Positions 17,801 to 26,979 of a stretch of DNA of 64,000 nt are shown piece after piece; the stretch's first letter is position 1, and each line of letters begins with the position of its first letter. The notes beneath the pieces were generated by a model. That model made no database searches and was not told where the DNA came from. It saw nothing but the letters and a program-made list of their open reading frames with translations. Location: contig JACJYA010000003.1 in the NCBI GenBank assembly GCA_020636315.1, forward strand, positions 248,001-312,000. Reading direction: 5' to 3'. The DNA is from Lewinellaceae bacterium. Lineage in GTDB: Bacteria > Bacteroidota > Bacteroidia > Chitinophagales > Saprospiraceae. Made by a program: the position numbers and the translations under genes.

Positions 17801-17832
17801 ATCGGATAAAATGGTAAGTCAGAAACTTTGGT

Positions 17833-18384
17833 TTACAATATCGTATTGATGTTCTCAATGTCCTTGTCGATCTCGTTCAGGATGCTGCGCAGGGCCGATT
17901 CGAAAGCTTCTTTAGTTGTTTCGATCTTTTCGCGGGCGGCCTGAATATGCTCATCCGCATGGTCGATCGTGTTTTGGGCCTGGGCGATCTTTTCCTCCAA
18001 CTGTTGGATCTTGGCCTTGTATTCCTCCACCTGCTTTTTCATCTTTTCCACTTCAGTGCGCTTGGATTCGACCCGCTGTTGCATCTGCTTCTGAAGGGCC
18101 TGGTCAAACTGCTGTTTCTCGTTGAAAAGCACTTTTTTGTAGTGCTCCGCCGTTTTCAGCAGCTTTTCCTTGGTGAGCCCCATGGTGGAGGCTGTTACAA
18201 AGGCGGACTTGTAGGCCGTAGCCTCATCCATATCCATCGCCTGGAGTTTGCCCAGGGATTGCTTGAACTCAATATAGTCGAACCCCTGCAGATTGCTCTT
18301 TTCCAGTGCTTTGGTCAGTGAATTGATGCTTCTTTCATCCAGCCCTTTGCCAGCATTAAAAAGTGTCTTTACGTTTTGCTGCAT
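17833..18384 (-). CDS. Coiled-coil protein of unknown function, partner of the PspA-like gene
   Basis: The product has 183 residues from the preferred start at 18384 (MQQNVKTLFNAGKGLDERSI); an in-frame ATG 27 bases upstream is possible. The N-terminal half is a compact helical region (DYIEFKQSLGKLQAMDMDEA, then GLTKEKLLKTAEHYKKVL). The C-terminal half is a continuous coiled coil (KQVEEYKAKIQQLEEKIAQA). There is no signal peptide and no membrane segment. The gene lies directly upstream of the membrane coiled-coil gene on the same strand, so a soluble partner or regulator of it is plausible. I do not recognise the family. Confidence 0.6.
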   Translation of the reverse strand: MQQNVKTLFNAGKGLDERSINSLTKALEKSNLQGFDYIEFKQSLGKLQAMDMDEATAYKSAFVTASTMGLTKEKLLKTAEHYKKVLFNEKQQFDQALQKQMQQRVESKRTEVEKMKKQVEEYKAKIQQLEEKIAQAQNTIDHADEHIQAAREKIETTKEAFESALRSILNEIDKDIENINTIL

Positions 18385-18539
18385 TATCAGGTTATTTTGT
18401 CGTGCGGTCACAAATTAATGCAATTTGGAATAAAATCGAACCAATTTTTCGATAATCCGGGATGGAATGTCGATGGACCTGGTTGATTGAGTTGATTGGA
18501 GTGGTGGAGCGGATGCGGTTAAACCGGAATAAAAACCAA

Positions 18540-21500
18540 TCATCCAATCACTTCAATACTACTAAACCCGTTCCCCCGTTTTTGAACCACCACCTGCACA
18601 GAAATCCGTTCTTTCAGCGCCTTTACGTGGGAGATGATCCCGATCGTCTTGCCGCCTGCCTGCAGGTTCTCGAGCGTGGAAACGGCCAGGTCCAGCGTAT
18701 TTTCATCCAGCGTACCGAAACCTTCATCAATAAACAGAGACTGGATCTGGGCGTTGCGGCCGGCCAGGTCGCTCAACCCCAGGGCCAGGGCCAGGCTTAC
18801 CAGGAAGCTTTCCCCGCCGGAAAGGGTATTCATGGACCGGCGATTGTCGGCCTGATAGGTATCGATGATCTCCAGTTCCAGGTCTTCATCACCACGTTTA
18901 TGGATGATGTACCGGCCATTGAGGCGCTGCAGGTGTTCATTAGCCAGTTGAACGAGCTTTTGCAGGGTCAGGCCTTGTGCGAAGGTCCGGAATTTCTTGC
19001 CGTCGGCCATACCGATGATCTCGTTGAGGCGCGCCCACCGGCCGTACTCCCGGCGTTGGGCGTCGATCCGGGAGGACAGCCCTTCGGCCTTTTTTAATCG
19101 TTCTTTATGCTGTTGCAATTTCTCTGTAAGGGCGCCGATACGTTGCTGATACTGGCCGTAGGCTTCCTCTCTTTCTTTCAACCGTTCCTGAAGGGCAGGT
19201 TCCGGGTCCTCGGTGAGCGCTTTTTTGCGTTCATTTTCCAGGCTTTCCGCCGTATTTTTCAGCGCCTGCCGGGCTTCTATTTCCCGGTTGGAAAGTTGTT
19301 CTTTCAGGTGTTCCAACTGCTGGGCGCCTTCATCGTCCAGCAGGGCCTCGCGCAGGGCATCCAGTGTGGCGAAACCGGCCTTTTCCAGGGCTTTTTCCAA
19401 TGGCTTCTCAATCGCCACAGCCTTCTTTTCCGCTTCATCAAGCGCCTTTTCTTTTTCTTTGAGAGATTGCTCGAGCTTGCTCAGTTCGAGGACAAATGCA
19501 CGGTGTTGATGGGCTGTCGTTTCCACCTCCTTTTCAGCAGTTTCCCGCCCTTCGCGCAGTTCCAGGCGGGCAGTTTTCAGGTCTCTGTCGCCGAAAAGCT
19601 CCCGCCGTTGTTCAACCAACCCTTTCCAGGCTTTTTCGTCCGCCTCGATGCGTTCCCGGAGGTTTTTCAGCCGGTGGTTGTTTTCTTTAACCTGCTTTTT
19701 CAGCTGCTTTTCCTCCTGCCGGACCAGTTCAAGCCGCCGGTTTACCTGCTGAAGCCTTTCCGTTCTGCTTATCCATTCCTCTTTTTGGCGCCCCAGAGCA
19801 TCAAAGGCCTTAGCTGCCGTTTCCACCTCAAAACTGTACCCATACCTGCGGAGTAAGGCATCAACGGCGGAAGAAGCGCTGCCGAACTTTTTCTTCTGTT
19901 CTTCATATTGCTGCTGCTGCAACTGAAGCCTGCTCTCCAGCACTTTATACGCTGTTTGTTCTTCCTGCAATTCTTTCTCTGCTTTTGAGGCCTTAGCTTC
20001 CTCCTCTTCCAGCCGGGCCAGTAAGTGGCCCAGCTGTTTGCGGGCCTCCCGGCGTTCACGAATGAGCTTTTCCGCTTCCTCGATCTTCTGATCAAGCAGG
20101 TTTCCCCGCACCACTGTATAGTTTTCAGCCCCCAGCTCCGGAGCCACCTTTGCGATCTTTTCTTCGAATTCCAGGATCTTCCCGAACTGCCGGGAAACCT
20201 GCCCACTGAGCTTTTTGACCTCATTCCCGGCCAGTTGTTCGATCTGATGTTCTATTTCCTTCTGGCGGCCCAGAAGAAGGCGGTGGGTTTTGTAAACCCC
20301 ATCATAGCGCTCCTGAACGGCTTCCAACTCCGTTTTGGCCTCATCGACGAAAGGCCGGGACGGTTTCTCCCGAAAGGGGTGGTGAGTGGAAAAGCACAAA
20401 GGGCAGGGCTGTCCCTCTTCCAGTTTTGCCCGGTCTTTCTCGTAATTGGCGATCATTAACTGCTGTTCATAAATGCTGCGCTTGAACTCCAACTGCAGGG
20501 AAAGAGCATCCAGGGCATCAATGGAAGTCATCAGTTCCTTACTCAGGGCCAGATCCTGATTCTGAAGGTTTTCCAATTGGCCCTCAAAACCGGATAATTC
20601 ACTGAGCAGGTTCTGGTATTCCTCATTGAGGCGGTGCAATTCCTGTAGGTTTTGTTTCTGTTCGCTGAGTTGCTCGATCTCTATAGACAGCAGGCCAGTG
20701 ACTTCTCCTCGCTCCTGAACGAAATTGGGCGGCAGCAGTTTTTTGAATTGCTCCAGCAGGGAGTCCCTTTGTTTCTGAAGCTTTTTCAGTTTTTCGCCCT
20801 GTTGTTCCAGCCTTTTGCGGGAGGCCTGCTGTTCTCTTTCCAGCTGGCCAATTGCTTTTTCCGTCTGGCGCTGGCCTTGCAGCATATCGCGCAACTCTTC
20901 CCTTTGTTGCTGAATGACGGGAAGGCTTTCCACAAGAGCCGCCAGTTTTTCATTTTCAGACCGCCATTTTTCCAAAGCTTTTTCCTCCTCGGCAAGTTGG
21001 CCAACTTCCTCCTGTGTCTTTCCGAGCTGCCCGGCCAATTGCTCTGCCTCCTGCTGCAGGGCCTGCAGTTCCTCCTCCTTTTGGTTTAAAGGCTCCCTTT
21101 TTTCCCGGATCTCAACTTCAAGCGCCGCCACTTTTTCAAATAAGGGATAGAGTTCTTCCTCCTCTTTTTTAAACTGCCGTAGCCCCTCCCGGGCCTTTTG
21201 TTCATTTTCTTTGGCGGTAGTTTCGGCAGCTTTCTTTTCTTTAAGTTCCCGTTCGAGGGAAGTAATTGCAGCCTGGAGAGCCTCCCTTTGTTCCAGCGTG
21301 TCATCCAACCTTTCGAGCCTCCCCTGCAGGGGTTGCGCTCTGCGGTGTTCTTCCAGCCGCGCGAACTGCTCCCGGGCTTGCTCCTTTTCCTCCTCAATAG
21401 CCTCCAGGCTTTTGTTCAACGCTTCCCGGCGGGTAGTGAGCTCCTGTATTTTCCGAAGCCAGTCCAGTTGGTTGCGAACCGCATCCAGCATTTTTCTTTC

Positions 21501-22202
21501 TTCCCTGGCCCCCTTCGTCCTTTCTCTGAGTTCCTCCTCCAGAACAGCAGCTTCCTCCTGGCTCATCACTTCCAGCGTTTCCAGCTGTTTTTCCAGCTCA
21601 TCCAGCTTCTGTTGCTCCAGCTTGTGCCGCTCAAAAGCAGCAATGGAGATCCGGGTATAGACTTCCGTGCCGGTGATGCGCTCCAGGAGGTCGCTCCTTT
21701 CCCGTTCACTGGCTTTCAGGAAAGCGGCAAAATCTCCCTGGGAAAGCATAACCGAACGACAGAAGCGGTCGTAGTCCAGCCCGGTTACCTCTTCCACCAT
21801 GGTATCCGCCTCCCGGATCTTTTCGGCAATGATCTCGAAAGCCTTCTTCTGAGGATTCCAGCGCGAGAGCTCCCGCTCCGGGCCGATGATATTGCCGTCG
21901 TCTTTGCGATGAGCCCGCCAAATGCTCCATCTGGATCGAAAAATATCCCCCTGGACTTCGAACTCTACTTCCGCCAGGCTTTCCACTGCTCCGTAGGACA
22001 TGACTTCCTTAACCTCTTTATTTCGGTGCACCCTTCCGTAAAGAGCCAGGGTAATGGCATCCAGAATGGTCGTCTTGCCGGCGCCGGTATCTCCGGTTAT
22101 AGCGAACAGGCCCGACTGGCTCAGCGGCACATCGTCGAAGGCGATCGTCTCCTTCAGGCGCAGGGAATTGATATTGTGTATCGTTACTTTAAGGATCTTC
22201 AT
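18540..22202 (-). CDS. sbcC: SbcC, ATPase subunit of the SbcCD (Rad50/Mre11-type) nuclease
   Basis: The product has 1220 residues, normal for the family. Walker A is near residue 33 (AITGDTGAGKTTILDAITLA), followed by the Q-loop region CRSVMLSQGDFAAFLKAS. Two long coiled-coil arms flank a zinc hook CPLC near residue 600. The C-terminal signature LSGGESFLVSLALALGLSDL and Walker B LFIDEGFGTLDE complete the ABC ATPase head. With SbcD it cleaves hairpins and protein-blocked DNA ends. Its start (22202) coincides with the last base of the sbcD stop, so the two are translationally coupled. The extremely high coiled-coil content creates long open frames on the opposite strand that are not genes. Confidence 0.97.
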   Translation of the reverse strand: MKILKVTIHNINSLRLKETIAFDDVPLSQSGLFAITGDTGAGKTTILDAITLALYGRVHRNKEVKEVMSYGAVESLAEVEFEVQGDIFRSRWSIWRAHRKDDGNIIGPERELSRWNPQKKAFEIIAEKIREADTMVEEVTGLDYDRFCRSVMLSQGDFAAFLKASERERSDLLERITGTEVYTRISIAAFERHKLEQQKLDELEKQLETLEVMSQEEAAVLEEELRERTKGAREERKMLDAVRNQLDWLRKIQELTTRREALNKSLEAIEEEKEQAREQFARLEEHRRAQPLQGRLERLDDTLEQREALQAAITSLERELKEKKAAETTAKENEQKAREGLRQFKKEEEELYPLFEKVAALEVEIREKREPLNQKEEELQALQQEAEQLAGQLGKTQEEVGQLAEEEKALEKWRSENEKLAALVESLPVIQQQREELRDMLQGQRQTEKAIGQLEREQQASRKRLEQQGEKLKKLQKQRDSLLEQFKKLLPPNFVQERGEVTGLLSIEIEQLSEQKQNLQELHRLNEEYQNLLSELSGFEGQLENLQNQDLALSKELMTSIDALDALSLQLEFKRSIYEQQLMIANYEKDRAKLEEGQPCPLCFSTHHPFREKPSRPFVDEAKTELEAVQERYDGVYKTHRLLLGRQKEIEHQIEQLAGNEVKKLSGQVSRQFGKILEFEEKIAKVAPELGAENYTVVRGNLLDQKIEEAEKLIRERREARKQLGHLLARLEEEEAKASKAEKELQEEQTAYKVLESRLQLQQQQYEEQKKKFGSASSAVDALLRRYGYSFEVETAAKAFDALGRQKEEWISRTERLQQVNRRLELVRQEEKQLKKQVKENNHRLKNLRERIEADEKAWKGLVEQRRELFGDRDLKTARLELREGRETAEKEVETTAHQHRAFVLELSKLEQSLKEKEKALDEAEKKAVAIEKPLEKALEKAGFATLDALREALLDDEGAQQLEHLKEQLSNREIEARQALKNTAESLENERKKALTEDPEPALQERLKEREEAYGQYQQRIGALTEKLQQHKERLKKAEGLSSRIDAQRREYGRWARLNEIIGMADGKKFRTFAQGLTLQKLVQLANEHLQRLNGRYIIHKRGDEDLELEIIDTYQADNRRSMNTLSGGESFLVSLALALGLSDLAGRNAQIQSLFIDEGFGTLDENTLDLAVSTLENLQAGGKTIGIISHVKALKERISVQVVVQKRGNGFSSIEVIG

Positions 22203-23428
22203 CAGCTTTCATTCTGGGCCTTTTCTTCCATCCACCCTCTCAATTCCAGAAAAGTTTCCACCAACTCATCCATTTCCTCCGGCGAGCTGCCGAAACTCCG
22301 GCACTTCATCTTAAATACCTCCAGTTCTTCCAGCTCTCCCAACTCAGGCGTTGCCGTTTGTTCATCGAGGGCCTGATATTGTTTGAGAACTCGGATCTTC
22401 AACAGTTCAAGTTCCATTTCACTGGTGAGTTCGTGCAGGCGTTGGTCCAGTTGGGGAATTATCCTGTCCGTTTCCACCAGGGCCTCAACCCAGGGCCTCA
22501 ATCCGCTCCGCTCCTTTTCCCCGAAGCGCCGCAGGCTTGCCTCCACCTCCTCCAGGGTTCCCTGAATGGTTTTCAGGCGCCTGAATGTCGGAACTGGAAT
22601 ACTTTCTACCTGCTCCAGTTGCCTGCCATTAAATTCCAGTAAAAAAACGCTCTTCTCGTCTTTGGTCTCGCTGAAACTCAGAGGTATCAATGAGCCCGAA
22701 TAGCGAATGTGGTGTTTACCACCTATTTTCTGTGGCCGGTGAATGTGCCCCAGGGCTACGTAATCGAACACCCCCGGAAAATCTTTTGCCGCAATGTTTT
22801 CTTTGTTACCGATGTAGATATTATCCTGCCGCTCTGAAGCCTCCGCCCCGGTGGCATAAAGGTGGCCGGTAGCGATCAGAGGGATTTTCGCCTTACCGTA
22901 TTTTTCCTTAACCAGCTTGCCTGTTTCACGGTAATGCCGGCGCAGTCCTTCCTTTATTCGTTCTACCCGCCCCGCCCCGCTTTCTCCCGCAACGCTGAAG
23001 TGCAGGTCCCGATCGCGCAGGAAAGGTACCGCAGCGACTACTGCCATAAGCTTTCCATCTTTGTTCTTCCACTCGATGATCTCATCCGCCAGATCTTCAG
23101 AAGCCTCGCCGATAACATGCATATTGAGGGCCTGCAGCAATTCCCTGGGAGCATTGAGCATCGAGGGAGAATCGTGGTTTCCCCCGATGATGACAACGTG
23201 GCGGCAGGAAGTCCCCATAAGTTGGGTGAGAAAGCGGTAATACATCCGGCGGGCATAGTTGGGCGGATTGCCAATATCGAAGATGTCTCCGGCAACAATA
23301 ATGCCCTCCACCTCCCGGCCGCGAATGGTGGCCAACAGCCAGTCGAGGGCCATCTGGTGCTCCTCTTCACGCCCGTTGTAGAGGAACTTTTGGCCGAGGT
23401 GCCAGTCTGATGTGTGCAGGATCTTCAT
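22202..23428 (-). CDS. sbcD: SbcD, Mre11-type exonuclease subunit
   Basis: The product has 408 residues with a full metallophosphoesterase set: LHTSDWHLGQKF at the N-terminus, VAGDIFDIGNPP, IIGGNHDSPSM, and LGHIHRPQKIGGKHHIRYSG. The C-terminal part (about 300-408) is the charged capping region that contacts SbcC. It forms the nuclease half of SbcCD. It is located immediately before sbcC, with the two reading frames touching at base 22202, and 55 bases after the NamZ-like gene, so all three may be one transcript. Confidence 0.97.
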   Translation of the reverse strand: MKILHTSDWHLGQKFLYNGREEEHQMALDWLLATIRGREVEGIIVAGDIFDIGNPPNYARRMYYRFLTQLMGTSCRHVVIIGGNHDSPSMLNAPRELLQALNMHVIGEASEDLADEIIEWKNKDGKLMAVVAAVPFLRDRDLHFSVAGESGAGRVERIKEGLRRHYRETGKLVKEKYGKAKIPLIATGHLYATGAEASERQDNIYIGNKENIAAKDFPGVFDYVALGHIHRPQKIGGKHHIRYSGSLIPLSFSETKDEKSVFLLEFNGRQLEQVESIPVPTFRRLKTIQGTLEEVEASLRRFGEKERSGLRPWVEALVETDRIIPQLDQRLHELTSEMELELLKIRVLKQYQALDEQTATPELGELEELEVFKMKCRSFGSSPEEMDELVETFLELRGWMEEKAQNES

Positions 23429-23476
23429 TTGTTATTGGTTGTGAGTTCATTGAAAAGCCGGCTTCAGCATTGGGAG

Positions 23477-23508
23477 CATTCCTTCATTCCTTCATTCCTT
23501 CATTCCTT
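23477..23508. repeat. Four perfect copies of an 8-bp unit (CATTCCTT) across the namZ stop codon
   Basis: The units lie at 23477, 23485, 23493 and 23501. The stop codon of the NamZ-like gene is inside the array, so its last residues (NEGMKE) are encoded by the repeat. Eight is not a multiple of three, so slippage would change the C-terminus. Confidence 0.9.
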
Positions 23509-24866
23509 TCTTCATAAAGCAGATATTTCCCGCGAACCTCCCGAAATGCTTCCAGCCCTTCCTGCCAGCTCTCACGTATCTCTTCCTCGGTTTTGCCTTC
23601 AATGATCTGCCGGCGCAGTTGCGGCCCACCGGCCAGCTTATCGAAAAAGAGATTTTCCAGGAAAAAGTGTTCCTTATCTGGAAAGCTCCGGTAAAAATCG
23701 ATCAGGTAACCCAGGTTGAGCCGCGCCTGGGTGCGGATCGAATCCGGGGGCACATCCGCCAGGCTGAAGCCATGGCAAAGCTGGCCTTCCAGTTTGGGGT
23801 GCCGCGCCCCCGGCATGGAAACCGGCGTAAAACTGTAATCCCCGATTTCTTCCGGGAAATCCGGATGCCCGTACACCTGGAACTGGTGGCTGGTGCCCCG
23901 CCCTTCGCTGGCCACCGTCCCCTCGAAAAAACAGATCGAAGGGTAGAGGTAGATCGACCGCATGTTGGGCAGGTTAGGGCTGGGAGCCACCGGCAGGGCA
24001 TAGGGCGTGTCATGCGTATAACCGGAACAGGGGACAACGGTCAATTCACACTGCACCCCTCCGCTCAGCCACCCCTCCCCGTTGATCATCCGGGCGTATT
24101 CCCCAACGGTCATACCATGCACCACCGGTACCGGGTGCATTCCTACAAAAGACTGATTGCCCTCCTGAAGGATGGGGCCGTCAAAATAGTGGCCGTTCGG
24201 GTTGGGGCGGTCCAGCACGAGGAAGCGGACCCCCTGCTCCGCACAAGCCTCCATGACGTAATGCATACTGCTGATGTAAGTGTAAAAACGCGCCCCGACA
24301 TCCTGAATGTCAAAAACCACTACATCGATCCCCTCCAGGTCCTTCGCCGTGGGCTTCTTCCGGCTTCCGTAAAGCGAAATAATGGGCAGGCCGGTCTGCA
24401 GGTCCTTACCATCGCGCACTTTCTCGCCGGCGTCGGCCGCGCCCCGGAAACCGTGTTCCGGAGCGAATATCTTTTTTGCCTTTACTCCCAGGCTGAGCAG
24501 CGTATCCACCAGATGGACGGGCCCAACCATCGAAGTTTGGTTGACCAGCAGGACGACTCCCTCGCTTTTCAAAAGTTCCGGGAGGTATTGATCCAGGCGG
24601 GCAGCCCCTACTACCAGGCTGTCGGTTGCCCCGGCTTCTTCCTTCGCCGAAGGTTCCTCAGCCATGGCTTCAGGTTCCGGTTCTTCAGCCGCCTCCGGTT
24701 CAGCGGGCGCCGTTTCCGGAGGCTCAGGAGTTACCACAACCTCTTCTACGGCGGGCTCTTCAACCGGCTCCATTTCCGGTTGCTCTGTCATTTTTTTTGA
24801 CAAGCTGCTACAATTTAGTTGAAACAGCACCAAAATTGCAACGAAAATTTTTAACTTCACAACCAT
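23484..24866 (-). CDS. namZ: NamZ-type exo-beta-N-acetylmuramidase (DUF1343) lipoprotein
   Basis: The product has about 460 residues from the preferred start at 24866 (MVVKLKIFVAILVLFQLNC), which gives a lipoprotein signal with Cys after QLN; an ATG 33 bases upstream is less good. An unusual Pro/Glu-rich spacer (about residues 25-80, PEPPETAPAEPEAAEEPEPE) precedes the DUF1343 domain: VVLLVNQTSMVGPVHLVDTL, FAPEHGFRGAADAGEK, VVFDIQDVGARFYTYISSM, and LDRPNPNGHYFDGP. NamZ removes terminal MurNAc from peptidoglycan fragments and works in cell-wall recycling. The protein is probably tethered to the outer membrane by the charged spacer. The 3' end is a microsatellite (see 23477-23508). Confidence 0.9.
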   Translation of the reverse strand: MVVKLKIFVAILVLFQLNCSSLSKKMTEQPEMEPVEEPAVEEVVVTPEPPETAPAEPEAAEEPEPEAMAEEPSAKEEAGATDSLVVGAARLDQYLPELLKSEGVVLLVNQTSMVGPVHLVDTLLSLGVKAKKIFAPEHGFRGAADAGEKVRDGKDLQTGLPIISLYGSRKKPTAKDLEGIDVVVFDIQDVGARFYTYISSMHYVMEACAEQGVRFLVLDRPNPNGHYFDGPILQEGNQSFVGMHPVPVVHGMTVGEYARMINGEGWLSGGVQCELTVVPCSGYTHDTPYALPVAPSPNLPNMRSIYLYPSICFFEGTVASEGRGTSHQFQVYGHPDFPEEIGDYSFTPVSMPGARHPKLEGQLCHGFSLADVPPDSIRTQARLNLGYLIDFYRSFPDKEHFFLENLFFDKLAGGPQLRRQIIEGKTEEEIRESWQEGLEAFREVRGKYLLYEERNEGMKE

Positions 24867-24950
24867 ATTGTTTTTTAAAAATATCCCGGAGCCCGGCAAG
24901 TTTAGCCTGTCTTTACCCCTCCGAAAAGCCTGCCGGGCCGGACTTTAACC

Positions 24951-26351
24951 ATGAAACAGAAACTTTACGCCATCGTTGACCTGGAAACCACCGGAGGCCG
25001 CGCCTCGCGCGACAAGGTCATCGAGATCGCCATTGTGCTGCACGATGGAACAAAGACGCTGGACACCTACAGCACCCTCATTAACCCGGAGTGTTACGTG
25101 CCCTACGGCATCACTCAGCTGACCGGCATCACGCAGGATATGGTGCAGGATGCCCCCAGGTTCTACGAGGTTGCCCGCAAGGTAGTGGAAATGACCGAAG
25201 GCGCCATTTTTGTGGCGCACAATGTACGTTTCGACTACAGCTTCCTGCGCGAGGAGTTTGCCCGCCTGGGTTACACTTATTCCCGCAAGAACCTCTGCAC
25301 GGTGCGCCTGAGCCGCAAGGCTTTCCCCGGGCTTCCCTCCTACAGCCTCGGCAACCTGATCCGCAGCCTCGGGATTGAAGTAGAGAACCGCCACCGGGCC
25401 CTGGATGATGCCCTGGCCACCGCCGAGATCCTGCGCCGCATTCTGAACGGTGAAGATAATGAACAGCGCGTAAAAGAGATGGTCAACCTGGGCGTCAAAG
25501 AAGCTTTACTGCCCAAAAATTTTACGCTGGAGCGAATTCATGCCCTTCCGGAAGAGTGCGGCGTTTACTATTTCCACAACCAAAAGGGCGATGTCGTTTA
25601 CGTGGGCAAGAGCATCAACATCAAAAAACGGGTGGCGGAGCATTTCGCCAACAAGACCGAAAAAGCCGGCAAACTCCAGCAGCACGTTCATGACATCTCC
25701 TTCGAACTGACGGGCAGCGAACTGGTGGCCCTGCTTCTGGAATCTCACGAGATCAAGCGCCTGCGCCCATCCATTAACCGCGCCCAGCGGGTGCGACGCT
25801 TTCCTTTTGTCATCCATACTTATGAGAATGAAGCTGGCTACCGCTGCTTCGAAATAGCCGTGGTGAACGCCAAAAACCGCAGTAAATACCACGTCATTTC
25901 CGAATTTCCGAAACTCAGCCACGCCAAAGGCCGCCTCAACAGAGCAAGGGATGAATACGAGCTCTGTGCTCACCTCTGTAACCTCCAAACCGGGATCGGG
26001 GCCTGCTTTCACTACCACATCAAACAGTGCCACGGCGCCTGTGTCGGCGCTGAACCACCGGAAAGCTACAACCAACGCGCGGAAGAAGCTCGAGGCCGCC
26101 TCACTACGGCCTTTGACAAAGATTTCTTCATCCTCGGCCAGGGGCGCAGCCCGGAAGAAATGTCGGTAGTGCTGGTGGAAGAAGGCAATTATCGCGGCTT
26201 CGGCTACGTCGAACGGGAAGAAATGAACGGGCAGCCCGAATTTCTGAGAGACGCCATCCGGCCGTTTCCGGGCAACCCCGAAACGACGCGGATCATCCAG
26301 CGATATCTCAGCAAGCAGAACGGGGTGAAGGTTGTGCCGGTGACAGGATGA
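24951..26351 (+). CDS. DEDDh 3'-5' exonuclease fused to a UvrC-like GIY-YIG nuclease
   Basis: The product has 466 residues. The N-terminal part (about 1-170) is a DnaQ/epsilon-type exonuclease with the DEDDh residues in VDLETTGGRA, AHNVRFDYSFLREEF and HRALDDALATAEI. The GIY-YIG domain follows at about 198-290 (ECGVYYFHNQKGDVVYVGKS, then KKRVAEHF). The C-terminal part has a Cys-rich block CNLQTGIGACFHYHIKQCHG typical of UvrC/Cho proteins. Such fusions are known in several phyla and are thought to act in DNA repair, cutting and then trimming. It is transcribed divergently from namZ; the intervening gap is 84 bases. Confidence 0.9.
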   Translation: MKQKLYAIVDLETTGGRASRDKVIEIAIVLHDGTKTLDTYSTLINPECYVPYGITQLTGITQDMVQDAPRFYEVARKVVEMTEGAIFVAHNVRFDYSFLREEFARLGYTYSRKNLCTVRLSRKAFPGLPSYSLGNLIRSLGIEVENRHRALDDALATAEILRRILNGEDNEQRVKEMVNLGVKEALLPKNFTLERIHALPEECGVYYFHNQKGDVVYVGKSINIKKRVAEHFANKTEKAGKLQQHVHDISFELTGSELVALLLESHEIKRLRPSINRAQRVRRFPFVIHTYENEAGYRCFEIAVVNAKNRSKYHVISEFPKLSHAKGRLNRARDEYELCAHLCNLQTGIGACFHYHIKQCHGACVGAEPPESYNQRAEEARGRLTTAFDKDFFILGQGRSPEEMSVVLVEEGNYRGFGYVEREEMNGQPEFLRDAIRPFPGNPETTRIIQRYLSKQNGVKVVPVTG

Positions 26352-26519
26352 CGGGGTGGCAAGGTTTAACCGGCCAGCTTTGATAACTCAGGATATATGG
26401 ATTCGCAAGAACCCGGGTCTTCGGCGGTTGTTCCAAAAGATAACCTTCCAGCCAACGAATACGCGCCAATCTTGTAAACTTTTGCGACAAAATTAAAAAC
26501 CCCGGCACTCTCTTTCCCC

Positions 26520-26527
26520 TACCTTTG
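26520..26527 (+). promoter_or_regulatory. Bacteroidota -7 box (TACCTTTG)
   Basis: An exact TAnnTTTG match lies 34 bases upstream of the small lipoprotein gene. No good -33 TTG at the standard spacing, so this is a moderate call. Confidence 0.5.
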
Positions 26528-26561
26528 CCTATTAGTTATAATGCTGTAAACCACAAGCAAT

Positions 26562-26939
26562 ATGAAAAGAAATTTCTTCATCCTTTTGCTGCTGGCCACC
26601 GCCTGCAGCCCAGCAAAAAGAGCCGAAAAGGCATTCGGCAATAGTATTTTTCAACACTGGTCCCATGCTCACGAAGAAGATGGGGATGGATTCCGGACGT
26701 TCCGCCCTGATGGTTATGAACTGCCACCCTCCCGCGGGCGGGAGGGGTATGAGATCCGCCGTGACGGCAGCTTTATGCACTATCCCATTGGAGCAGCCGA
26801 TGCACCGGATAAGGTGCCGGCAAAGTGGAAATTCCGGAAAAAAAACACACTGGTAGTGACACCGGACGACCCCGGCCGCCCTCCTTTTGAACTTCAGATC
26901 CTTGAGTCCGGAAAGAACTTGCTGAAAATAGCTAAATAA
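26562..26939 (+). CDS. Small lipoprotein of unknown function
   Basis: The product has 125 residues with a lipoprotein signal (MKRNFFILLLLATAC, lipidation at Cys 15). The rest is small and basic, with DGFRTFRPDGYELPP, GYEIRRDGSFMHYPIGAADA and WKFRKKNTLVVTPDD, which looks like a compact beta-strand domain. I do not recognise it. A perfect GC palindrome inside the gene (26727-26746) encodes the odd PPSRGREG stretch. It is preceded by a -7 box and followed 40 bases later by a metalloprotease gene. Confidence 0.7.
   Translation: MKRNFFILLLLATACSPAKRAEKAFGNSIFQHWSHAHEEDGDGFRTFRPDGYELPPSRGREGYEIRRDGSFMHYPIGAADAPDKVPAKWKFRKKNTLVVTPDDPGRPPFELQILESGKNLLKIAK
26727..26746. repeat. Perfect palindrome inside the small lipoprotein gene
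   Basis: Arms CCCTCCCGC and GCGGGAGGG separated by GG. The reading frame is kept and reads PSRGREG, which looks like an in-frame insertion relative to its surroundings. That it was inserted is an inference. Confidence 0.7.
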
Positions 26940-26979
26940 ACACCCCTTCCTTTTTCAAAACCAAAATTTATCTATCATC

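Noticed and set aside
21198..22376. Long plus-strand frames rich in Phe, Leu, Ser and Gln across the sbcC region
   Set aside because: They are the reverse reading of the sbcC coiled coil; sbcC has complete ATPase motifs.
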